A DNA stretch of 64,000 nucleotides from Semisulcospira habei. Lineage: Eukaryota > Mollusca > Gastropoda > Semisulcospiridae. Below the pieces are notes generated by a model. It had not been told where the DNA came from, searched no databases, and was given only the letters and a program-made list of their open reading frames with translations. A program made the position numbers and the translations under genes. Numbering within the stretch: the stretch's first letter is position 1; every line of letters starts with the position of its first letter. The stretch spans positions 136,774,640 to 136,838,639 of the forward strand of contig BTPG01000003.1 of NCBI GenBank assembly GCA_036245525.1. Direction: 5' to 3'. This document shows positions 41,782 to 50,984 of the stretch, piece by piece.

Positions 41782-42890
41782 CAGTACTTACTTACTTACT
41801 TACGCCTGTCACCCCTACCCGGGTATAGGCCGTCGACGAGAGACCTCCAGCAACTCCTGTCCTGTGCTTCTCCTTCGATTCTACTCCAGGTGGTTCCCAG
41901 TCTCTTGATGTCTGCTTGGAGGTCTCGACGCCAGGAGTTTCTCGGCCTACCTCTTTTCCTCTTTCCCTGGGGGTTCCATGACAATGCCTGCCTAGTGACA
42001 CTGGAAGCTGGCTTTCTCAGACTGTGACCGATCCATCCCCATCTTCTTCGCCCAATTTCATTCTCTGCTGTTATCTGTTCTGTTCTCTCCCAGAGTCTGA
42101 CGTTGCTGATCTTCTCTGGCCAGTGGATTTTCAAAATTCTTCTAAGGCAACTGTTCATGAAGGTCTGTACTCTGTTGACTGTGGTTTTTGTCAATCTCCA
42201 AGTCTCTGCTCCATATAGGAGAACTGCTTTTACATTGGAGTTGAAAATCCGGACTTTGGTGTGTTGTGACAGCTCTCTGGAGCTCCACACTTTTTTCAAC
42301 TGGAGAAAGGCTGCTCTGGCTTTACCGATTCGTGCTCTGACATCTGCATCAGTGCCGCCTTTTTTGTCTATGATGCTCCCGAGATAGGTGAAGGACTCCA
42401 CCTCCTCCAACGGGGTGCCAGCAAGCAAGACTGGTTCTTCCCTGGTTGCGTTCAGCCTCATTGTCTTTGTTTTCTGTTTGTGAATGGAGAGGCCCACTTG
42501 GGACGAGATGTCAGCAAGCCTCGTGGTCTTGTCCTGCATTTGTTGATGAGTGTGGGACAGTAATGCCAAGTCGTCTGCAAAATCGAGGTCGTCAAGCTGT
42601 GTCCACAGTGTCCACTGTATTCCACTTCGTCTGTGCTCTGTGGTCCTCTTCATGACCCAGTCTATGGCCAGTAGGAAGAGGAACGGAGACAGCAGACACC
42701 CCTGCCTGACACCGGTTCTGACCTGGAGCTCCCTGGTGAACTGCCCTTCGTGGATCACGCGACATGTCATGCCATCGTAGCTGCTCTTGATCAGGCGGAC
42801 GAGCTTTGTGGGTACACCGTAGTGTCGTAGGAGTTTCCACAGAGTCTCTCGGTCCAGTGCCAGTGGACGCACATTTGTTTCTAAAATCTT
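41782..42890 (-). pseudogene. LINE ORF2, RT and C-terminus, 5'-truncated
   Basis: Minus-strand frame of 358 codons (42872-41796) without internal stops. RT palm: VRQGCLLSPFLFLLAIDW, then LDFADDLALLSHT with the intact FADD catalytic motif. Thumb: ESFTYLGSIIDKKGG. C-terminal region: LLYGAETWRLTKTTVNRV and KRGRPRNSWRRDL. The protein starts abruptly inside RT at DRETLWKLLRHYG, so the endonuclease and fingers are missing. Downstream is a GTAA-repeat tail (41789-41802), a typical LINE 3' end. The open frame suggests a young insertion that was dead on arrival. RTE-like by recalled sequence style; clade not certain. Confidence 0.85.
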
Positions 42891-42944
42891 TGTTCACTCA
42901 ACGACCAAAACCCACAACGATCCATGGAACATGGAAACAAATTG

Positions 42945-43041
42945 ATCTTAGCTAGAGACATAAGTCCTCATGAGCCCCCGGGGATCTGTGTCTCTTGCAG
43001 TTGGATCGCGTTCACTTTTTCTCGGTAGTGAAGGGGTTAAA
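42945..43041. mobile_element. Family C MITE, partial (right end kept)
   Basis: AGAGACATAAGTCCTCATGAG, then CTGTGTCTCTTGCAGTTGGA and right terminus GGTAGTGAAGGGGTTAA. Left terminus missing. Confidence 0.65.
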
Positions 43042-43077
43042 GACCTCATGTCCTGCTCATGGGGGACACAGACAAAG

Positions 43078-43170
43078 GTTTTCAGTGAGTGGCATAGATT
43101 CTCATGAGCCCCCCAAATGTGCCTGGGGCTCATAAAGTTCTATGTCTCTTGCAAATGGACGCCGAAATTA
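43078..43170. repeat. Family C hairpin, no termini
   Basis: GGCATAGATTCTCATGAGCC pairs with GGCTCATAAAGTTCTATGTC. Confidence 0.65.
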
Positions 43171-43411
43171 CTAAAAATTTAAAGCATTGAGATTCTGGTA
43201 AGACATCAGTGTGAGACGAGAGCGGTTATATCACCCAGATAATAAGTTCCACTTTGTCGCTGGAACACCTCCTACGTAGGAACACCTCATGGTCTGTTTT
43301 GCAGGAATAACACAGTTTGTGAGGAGGGAATAACACAGGCTTAAATACGGACACGCAAGACGCATTAACTTCCACAACAGATTTTTGAAACGTGGATTTC
43401 GCCACCAAAGC

Positions 43412-43470
43412 TAGGCTGCGATTTTGGACATTCCGCCTCGAAGCCGTAAGGACCAAAATCAAAGACCAGT
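43412..43470. repeat. Hairpin element, family D (copy 4)
   Basis: GCGATTTTGGACATTCCGCC / GTAAGGACCAAAATCAAAG with central CGAAGCCG. Confidence 0.65.
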
Positions 43471-43598
43471 ACTGATGCTGATCACTGTCATGAATGTGCC
43501 ACCATGGTACAGTTTCCCACAAACATACTGTTTTATCTGACGCCAAAGAGTCCGTTTCTGTGATCATTTTTGTGTTTGACTTCCATATTGTCTTTATC

Positions 43599-43672
43599 TG
43601 GGTACTGTTCTGTGATTTTGGACCCTACTGCTTTTAGCCGTAAGGCCCACAATCACAGACCAGCACACACCT
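43599..43672. repeat. Hairpin element, family D (copy 5)
   Basis: CTGTGATTTTGGACCCTACT / TAAGGCCCACAATCACAGAC, followed by CAGCACAC, which also follows copies 1 and 2. Confidence 0.7.
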
Positions 43673-43831
43673 TTTACGTAACCGGTTTCACCGTGATTGG
43701 GTCTTGCGTTTTTCAGTCTATTGTCACACATCATGTTTCCAGCACGATCCAGCTCCCACGCCTTACAAACGTCACCTCATTCACGCACACGCATCTCAGC
43801 AAGCACACGGAGTCAGTCTCACTTCATACAC

Positions 43832-43963
43832 TTGTACGCTCATCCACCAAAGCGCGTCAGCTCATAGGAAGACAAATTCCATGGACCTGGACGTTGCGGG
43901 CACCTTGCGGTGGAGACTTGTAGCGTTTGACCCGTGTACGCTCCGCCACGAAAGTGCGTCAGC
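43832..43963 (-). repeat. Tandem duplicate of the terminal exon tail
   Basis: Minus-strand GGTCAAACGC, CTCCACCGCAAGGTGCC and TCCATGGA repeat the last 100 bp of the exon at 43964-44170 plus its downstream TGAGCTGACGC. In this copy the frame also ends in a TGA at the same place. It forms part of the 3' UTR unless alternatively used. Confidence 0.75.
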
Positions 43964-44170
43964 TCATATGAAGACGGCATCCATGGACCGAGACTTGGCC
44001 GGCACCTTGCGGTGGAGGCTGTTGCGTTTGACCCGTCTGGGTGAGCGAGAGAGGCCCGAGTCTGGTCTGTCCTCGGCCCGAGGGTCCTTGTTCTCCTTGA
44101 AAGAGTTCTGCCGGCTGTACTGCCTAACCGCGAACGTCTCTTTCAACTCGCGCTGGTGCAGCCACGTCAC
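43964..44170 (-). CDS. Terminal exon of a host gene (PH-domain-like protein)
   Basis: Minus-strand exon: acceptor with pyrimidine tract TTCTTTTCTTCAG before 44170, frame of 68 codons, stop TGA at 43966-43964. Starts VTWLHQRELKETFAVRQ and continues as a basic, Ser-rich tail (SGLSRSPRRVKRNSLHRK) ending in DAVFI. Joined in phase to the exon at 44599-44516, it completes a helix with the conserved Trp of pleckstrin homology domains. The basic tail could be a phosphorylation or membrane-contact region (inference). A copy of its last 100 bp follows in tandem. Confidence 0.65.
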   Translation of the reverse strand: MTWLHQRELKETFAVRQYSRQNSFKENKDPRAEDRPDSGLSRSPRRVKRNSLHRKVPAKSRSMDAVFI

Positions 44171-44246
44171 CTGAAGAAAAGAACAGTACGCCTTTACAAG
44201 CATGCGCAAGCTGCAGTTTTAATTATGACTGTCCTAAAAATAGACA

Positions 44247-44463
44247 TTAACTCCTTCACAGCAAGTGGATGCAAAACATAAGCCTTTGGAAGCACGGCAA
44301 ATTCAACAACCCCATAATCCCATCAAACGAAGCTACACGGATATGGACAGGGTCAGCAAGAGGCAAACAACCTCATGAGCCCCCACATCCGCGGGGGCTC
44401 ATGAGGTTCTTTGCCTCTTGCAGTTGGGTGGTGTTCGCATTTTTCCGGCAGTGATGGGGTCAA
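44247..44463. mobile_element. Family C MITE in the intron
   Basis: Left TTAACTCCTTCACAGC, right GGCAGTGATGGGGTCAA; inner hairpin AAGAGGCAAACAACCTCATG / CATGAGGTTCTTTGCCTCTT. It lies in the intron between the two host exons. Confidence 0.75.
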
Positions 44464-44515
44464 AAGTTATCTCCCCCATAGAACAACTTTGGAGCATGTG
44501 TGTACGGGGACTGAC

Positions 44516-44599
44516 CTTGGCCGACTCGCTGGGCGTTTGTAATGTGAACACGTCGATGACCTGCTGGAAGCGACTGATGTGAACCAACACCATGACGTT
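44516..44599 (-). CDS. Penultimate exon of the same host gene (end of PH-like domain)
   Basis: 84-nt exon (28 codons) between acceptor TCTGAAG and donor AAG|GTCAGT on the minus strand. It reads MVLVHISRFQQVIDVFTLQT then PSESAK. A last strand followed by a helix with W in the next exon (SAK-VTW) is the C-terminal pattern of PH domains, for example in Rho GEFs (inference from pattern, no search). Upstream exons are not seen before the LINE at 44770-45990; they may lie beyond the window. Confidence 0.6.
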
Positions 44600-44769
44600 C
44601 TTCAGACCGTTAGTTGAAAAACAAACAACAGAATGTACACACACCAAGGAAAATTACTCAGCGCTCGACTAGCGAACAGTTAGATCCCGTAACTCCTTCC
44701 TACAAAAGTATGGCACTACGATGTCGAGATATTGTAAATACCAATGAAAATTCAACTCCAGATTTCAAT

Positions 44770-45990
44770 GCTGTCTCAAATCCTTCCTTGTGTTGAGAAA
44801 ACTTCAGCAACAGATAGGAAGTGATTATTAAACATGTCAGCGGATAGATCACTAGGGATTACCGTGGATTCACTAGAGCCTCGGGTAAGGGAATTCAGGA
44901 CGCGCCAAATAGCTGACCCGTCTTTGTTGTTCTCAATAGTATTTCTTACAAAGGCTTTTCTCGCTTCGCGTAACATATATTTGACGCGATTACGCTGCTT
45001 TTTAAACTCGTCAAACTTCTTTTCTCTCCTGAGGGTGTTCCTAAGCTCCATGGCCTGCATCAGTTCTTTTCTAATCCATGGGGGCAGTACCGCGCTTTTG
45101 ACACGCCTCTCCCTGAAGGGTGCGTGTTTGGAAAATGTTGTACCTCTGGGTCGTTGGACTCGGTTACTGAGTCAAAGCACGCATTACTAAGATCATGTAA
45201 AAATGCGTTTTGGTTAAAATGTTTAAAAGAGCGATATGTTACAGTGATATGACCTTTTTGTTTTTAGTCTTTGGAATTTGCGCAGCCCAGTTACACACTA
45301 CAGGGAAATGATCGCTAATGCTCAAGTCGGGAACAGAAACGTCAGTCACAGATTTAGGGTTATTGGTATAAATATGGTATATGAGAGTGGAGGATGCAGC
45401 AGTAATCCTAGTGGGTGACTGCACCAGCTGCACCAGCCCAAATAAGGAAGATGTTGTTTCCCATGTCGTGTGGGGTTTCAGTAAATTGATATTGAAATCA
45501 CCCATTAGAACGATGTCGGAGTTTACTTTATAGACTTCATCTAAGTTACAGGTAAAATCGTCGTTTTAACTAAAGTCAGTCGCCGGGTTACGGTACAAGA
45601 AGCCTACGTATTATGGAGCCAAAAAAGGACGCTTTACTTCAGTCCACACGCACTCAACATCTGCGGTTTCTAGATCTTGCCGTCTACGGACTAAGTGTTG
45701 AATAGACTGGTGGATGTAGACGGCAATGCCTGTTTGGCCTGGGGAGAAAGGATCTCTTCTAATTACAGAAAAGTTAGGGATACTAATGGCTTCATCACTG
45801 ATGTTCGAGCTCAAGCGTGTCTCAGTGACGCCAAACAAGTGAAACGGTGACGGTGTGGGATTGTTAAGAAAACAAGCTAAGTCAGGTATCTTATTGTAAA
45901 GATGAAACACGTTAAGATGACCTACACGTAAGGTACATTCCCTTATGCTCGCTTTCACCATTGAGGCTAGCACAGGCACAAGAGACTATA
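44770..45990 (-). pseudogene. LINE (Jockey/CR1-like), endonuclease to linker, decayed
   Basis: Three minus-strand blocks. 45979-45611: APE endonuclease start (LNVFHLYNKIPDLACFLN, FGVTETRLSSNISDEAI). 45505-45239: endonuclease end (MGDFNINLLKPH, SISDHFPVVCNW). 45060-44776: linker before RT (EFKKQRNRVKYMLREARK, AIWRVLNSLTRG). Frames are separated by indels, and the RT itself is missing. Same family as 55020-57770 and 61800-62250. Confidence 0.8.
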
Positions 45991-45994
45991 ATAC

Positions 45995-46675
45995 AAAAAG
46001 AATGTAAACTGTTTCACAACACAATGACTGAGAAACTTGCACACACACACACAAGCAACAATCATACACACAGTACAAACCGGATAGGTAAAGGTGAACC
46101 GTCAAACAGAACTACACAAACTAATTTGATAAACTGACGGCGCAACTGAGAAAACAAATTAATGCAATAGCGCGTGTTCACTGCAAACTAGATAATGTCC
46201 GGTTTTGCGCTGATAATGTCAAGCAACGAGGCTGCACAGTCAATACCACAGAGCCAGCGGAAAATACTATTTTCCGCTCGCCCAGCGGTTTGAGTGCAGA
46301 GGTTTTGAGCGACTTCTGATTCTTACATAGATGTGGCACAGCACACAAACTAAGTCACGCGTTGAGCTTTTCAACAATTAAGTCACAACCACGTTAGTCC
46401 ACAAGCTATAAGACGTGTGGCTTTATCATATGGATAGTGCAGTGTTGTTGCCTTGTACACCAAAACCTGTAGACAATGTCACTAGCAACACAGCCTGCAA
46501 CAGTCACCACTGGCCAACAGTCTAATCTTGTCAAGAGACACGACCGTGCACACACACTAACGACATAAAAAGGCAAAATAAAATGTTCCGATAGGAAAAG
46601 TCTGATAAGTGTCGAGTCGTAAACTTCCATATGTAACGCGGTTAACGTCTCTTCGTCTGCACACAACTAACATTA
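45995..46675. other. No recognised feature
   Basis: Non-coding AT-balanced sequence 5' of the LINE; possibly its 5' UTR. Nothing else supported. Confidence 0.4.
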
Positions 46676-46677
46676 CA

Positions 46678-46945
46678 TAATTATCAGATAGTCATAAGCA
46701 ACGCGCATGCGCGCCGCGTATGAGTAACCAATAATTACTATTTCGGATTTTATCAAGAAAAATGAGGGGTATGGATATTGGATTATTACCAGATAGTCAC
46801 TTGCAGTGCTCATGTGCGCTGCAAATGAGTAACCGATAATTAGTATTTCCAATTATCAAGGCTAAGGGATAGTGTATCGGATACTACTCACAAGCAACGC
46901 TCACACGCATTACAAGTGATTATCCGACAATTAGTACTTCGGTAG
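46678..46945. repeat. Degenerate tandem repeat, three copies of about 100 bp
   Basis: Each copy has ATTATCAGATAGTCA-like, then AAGCAACGCGCATGCGC or a variant, then ATGAGTAACCAATAATTA. The GC middle is palindromic. Confidence 0.7.
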
Positions 46946-47139
46946 GAAAGGCAGCAGTAGTTGGGCGATGATCTGCATGGCCTGGGCTGAATCGTGGCTA
47001 GGGTTGCCCGTTAATCCTGATTGTTCCCACCCTCGGGGGCCTTTGATCATGCTTGTGGCGGGCGCAGCAAACGGGTGACCGACGGGTACGTACCCACTAG
47101 ATTGCGGCATGCTTGGGAAGTCCACTTGTGACGTAATGT

Positions 47140-47570
47140 GCGGCCTGGCCCTTGAAAGGAGGATACAAGCCACTGAAATGAGATGTTTTCGAAGGCTGCT
47201 TGGCATCTCATACAGAGATCACATCACAAACGAGGAAGTGGGAAGCAGAATCAGGCAAGCCATCGGGCCCTATGAAGACTTATTAGCCATTGCCGGTGAG
47301 AAAACGCAAACTGAAGTGGTATGGGCATGTCACGCGTTCAGCAGGGCTTGCCAAAACAATCCTGCAAGGCACTGTGCAAGGAGGACGAAGGAGAAGAAGA
47401 CAGAGGAAAAGATGGGAGGACAATATCTCAGAGTGGACAGGACTGAAGCTGGGCGATACGCTGAGAATGGCAGAGAACAGAGAGGATTGGAGGGAGCTGG
47501 TTGCCAAGTCATCAGTGGTGCCCCAACGGTCGGCAAGACTACGGGATATAGATAGATAGATAGGCCTGGC
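47140..47570 (+). pseudogene. LINE ORF2 C-terminal fragment (family Q), frameshifted
   Basis: Same protein region as 23364-23765 but plus strand. First part reads EMRCFRRLLGISYRDHITN; near 47290 the frame shifts to KLKWYGHVTRSAGLAKTIL and ends RLRDIDR before a (GATA)n tail. Both copies start at the same residue. Confidence 0.8.
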
Positions 47571-47574
47571 GTGT

Positions 47575-48340
47575 CCTTGGTCAGCGAACTGTGAAGGGGT
47601 GTGGCCAGGCGAGTGGTTGTATGCTAGGACCCAACAGCTATGGACGGCTGACTGACTCAGCGCGCTAAATAAGTTCACCGACAGCCTCGTTTTCAGCTGC
47701 AATCTGTTTTCACTTCCGGTTGCTAACGTTTCAATGACCGATGTCTTTGCTAGTGTTACGCGTCGTTTGAAAATCACGATTTTTGTGTCTTTATTTAGCA
47801 ATCTGAATTTTTTTCTACGCATACGTCGATAGGAATATCAGTCGAGTTTATAACCCTGTGTTTAGATTTTTTGTCAGCCATTTCTGAAACCCCTAATTAA
47901 TACCAGAGTCAACCACAGTGTGTTCCAAAATGAGTGACATTGACACTAGTAGTGACAGTCCCAGAGCTTCGGTAGTTCCTAAATCAAGAGCAAGGAGGGC
48001 GCACAGTACAGGAGATTATTATTATCATATTATTTTCATATTTGTTTTGTAGTATAGGAGCGAAACACACACTGACACACACAGACAAATTGTAGTACAG
48101 TGAAATTTTTTTGGACAGATTATTTAGTTTTGGCACCAAAAAAAAAGCTTTTCTTTTGGAATTCTGTTTTGAAAACAGCCTGGGTTTGAGAAGGTTATGC
48201 TGATTCTGTAACCAGTGTGGTTGTTCATGTAAAGGCCTAATGTCAAACTGGGGATTTAGTTTTGGGATAGGTGTTTGTGTTATATTTCAAAATATGTGTA
48301 GGTAACGAGTATTACAAGTTGTTCTTTCGTAAAGTGTGTG
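47575..48340. other. No supported gene; one possible ORF start at 47931
   Basis: ATG at 47931 in good context opens MSDIDTSSDSPRASVVPKSR, but it runs into an ATT-rich tract without a donor. Could be a broken ORF1 start. Otherwise nothing. Confidence 0.35.
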
Positions 48341-48344
48341 TGTT

Positions 48345-48403
48345 ATATTGTGTGTGTGTGTATGTGCGTGTGTGTTGTATTGTGTGTGTGTGTGTGTGTG
48401 TGT
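48345..48403. repeat. (GT)n-rich tract
   Basis: Imperfect GT repeats. Confidence 0.85.
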
Positions 48404-48819
48404 ATTTAATCAGTGTTAGGGTATTTTTTTACCTTTATTTATTGTTTTGCTTGGCACTGTATGGTTTTTGAATTGTTTTATTAGAGATATTATTAAGTAT
48501 AGGTAAACATTGTTTTTATTACCAACATATTACTTTTTATATGTGTGTTAGTACTTAGAACTTTTAACGTTAAGCTACTTTTAAACATTGTTTGTTTATA
48601 TTTTAGGTTTATATATAGTTATTTCTTAATTATGCGTGTGAGTGTGTGTGCTTGTCTGTATTTGTATTTCTTTTAAAACATGTCTTTTCATATATATATA
48701 TATAGACTATTTTTTACGATGTTTAACGTATTTTATCTCATAATGTTATCATATTGTTTAAATATTTTATCCTTGTGTGTGTATGCGTACGAGCGCTTAG
48801 AGCAAGCTATAAGTTTGGT

Positions 48820-48881
48820 TTTGCGCTTTATAAAATAAATTATTATTATTATTATTATAATTATTATTATTATTATTATTA
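48820..48881 (+). repeat. GCGCTTTATAAAATAAA-(TTA)n retroposon tail
   Basis: GCGCTTTATAAAATAAAT followed by about 14 TTA units. Comparable to the tails at 3470 and 22110. Confidence 0.6.
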
Positions 48882-48953
48882 TGTCCAACTCCAAGTCCAG
48901 CAGTTCATCTTCAACCTGAAAATCAAAACAAATGGAAGTCATTTGAACTTCAA

Positions 48954-49270
48954 CACAGCAAATAACACAGCAAAAGCATCGACACTGCTAATGCATCAAC
49001 ACAGCAAATACATCAACACAGCAAACACATCAACACAGCAAATACATCAACACAGCAAATGCATCAACACAGCATAACATAGCAAAAGCATCAACACAGC
49101 AAATGCATCAACACAGCAAATAACATAAAAGCATCAAAACACAGAAAAAGCAAATACCATCAACACAATAAGAGCAGATAACACAGAAGCAAATAACACA
49201 GCAAAAGCATCAAAACAGCAAGGTGAATAGCATCAACAATGCAAGGTTAATAGCATCAACACAGCAAGCA
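48954..49270 (+). repeat. 17-bp minisatellite (CAACACAGCAAATACAT)n
   Basis: Perfect 17-bp copies near 48990-49070 degrade into variable spacers that keep CAACACAGCAAA. Confidence 0.88.
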
Positions 49271-49274
49271 AACA

Positions 49275-49655
49275 CGGGAAGGTCACCCACTCACATAGAA
49301 GAACAGTACACGGTCCAACGCGACGGGGATAATTCGGGATATTGCCGAACTTTATATAATTATGAATTATTCAGTTATTGCTGATTAGATTGCAACATAC
49401 AGCAGCAATTTGTTTACACGAAATAAGAAATTGCCCTATCAACATCAAAGCCAAACAAGTTTTCATAACATTGGCGAATTCCCACGTGTCAGATAGCCCT
49501 GACCACAGTGCTTCGTTTTCTGTCTGAAGTGGAATGAATATATTTTTTTTTAATGCTGTGTCAGTCTGGGATACCTGCAAATGTACTTAAGTTCTCACTT
49601 GATGGAATAAATCATAACTGTTTGAACAGTTTACTGTTTTACTTACCATGAGAAT
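49275..49655. other. No recognised feature
   Basis: AT-rich, no supported element. Confidence 0.4.
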
Positions 49656-49659
49656 TCGC

Positions 49660-50562
49660 TCAACTGTAGCGTCCATTGCGGTAGCAGACGTACCGGAAGT
49701 AACTACAGCGGTCAGTCGCTTCGGTCAGGCTTCGGTAGACTCTGTTAGTGGCACAACGCGTGCGCGCTGAGTCAGTCAGCCGTCCATAGCTGTTGGGTCC
49801 TAGGTTGTATGGTAGCGCTGGGGCCGGGCCGTGGTGTGACGTCATGAAGGGTCCGCCGTGACCCTGCTGAGGTCCGTGGTGAGAGCCGGGGCCGGTGTGG
49901 GGGTTGTATCGGTTTCGGCGTGCCAGTTCCTGATATTTGGGAAACTGACCGGCGTCCCGGGGAGAAGCGTCATGATGACTGTCCTGGCGAGGATAGCTTC
50001 TGCCACTGACTTGTCGGTTTTCACCTGCCTCAGGTGTGTTGTGGGGGCGGCGTGGAGCACCCGCGAAGCGGATGTTCATGGCGAGTTTTATGGCACCGAC
50101 AGGACTGGGGTGAATGCCATCCTGGTACAGCTTCTTTCTTGGGGCTCCGTTGGCTGTGAGGAAGGTGGGGGTGTTGTCGATAAACAGAATTTTCATCTGA
50201 TCACAGGCCTCCCTAAGGGCATCATTAGATTCGGAGGCGGGGGCGGAGAGGGGGTGGTTTTGACCTCTCGGGGGCATGATGGAAGAGGCCTGAATGCGGG
50301 AATTGGGGAAGACGGAGGAATAGAGGCGGATGAGGTGCATCCACGCCGGCTTGGTGACGGGGCCCTGCTGTCTGCAACTGTTGATGCCGACGTGGAATGT
50401 CACCAGGCCAATGTGTGGCATCGTTGGCTGTTCACGGAGCCACTCAGCGAGCTCACTGACGCTCAGCCCCGACACAGACAGATTCTGTACCTTTACTCCG
50501 TCAACAGATATTCTGCGCATCAACCCTTTTCAGAACCGAGTCGCCGATAAGTAAACGATCGA
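49660..50562 (-). pseudogene. SGNH-hydrolase-type LINE ORF1 protein, frameshifted
   Basis: Minus-strand frame of 287 codons (50523-49660). Immediately upstream in another frame is LLIGDSVLKRV, the GDS nucleophile block. In the main frame come KVQNLSVSGLSVSELAEWL, VTFHVGINSC (GxN block) and LYQDGIHPSPVGAIKLA, the DGIH catalytic Asp-His block. These are the SGNH hydrolase motifs found in ORF1 proteins of CR1/L2-type elements (established). One frameshift near 50525 separates the Ser from the Asp/His. A long Gly/Pro/His-rich tail (HTGPGSHHGPQQGHGG) follows. No ORF2 adjoins on this strand. Confidence 0.75.
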
Positions 50563-50607
50563 CATCAGTTTTCACGGTCTGGGCTCGCAGGTTGCACAGC
50601 GGGGTGC

Positions 50608-50709
<102 letters not shown>

Positions 50710-50984
50710 ACCCTTCGATGAGTTTTCTTTATTTTCGTTATCAACAGGAGGTCGTCGAACAAGAACACGTGAACGTCGATTGGCTTTGGAGATTCTGAAA
50801 CGAACAGGAAGGAGCCATTGTGATATCAAATCCAGACCACAAAACGGTGACTGTCCAGCGCGTAAAATGCAAAGAAATTTCCAAGAAAGAAAGAAACGAG
50901 CTTAGAATGGATAAACACAACACAATTATTAAATTTTAAACAGTGATGCACATCCTGGGGAGCCTCGAACACACGGTGTTGGAT

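Noticed and set aside
49640..49675. Host first exon MDATVERILM with donor GTAAGT
   Set aside because: Only ten codons, directly attached to a LINE ORF1 remnant, no partner exon. Noted but not supported.
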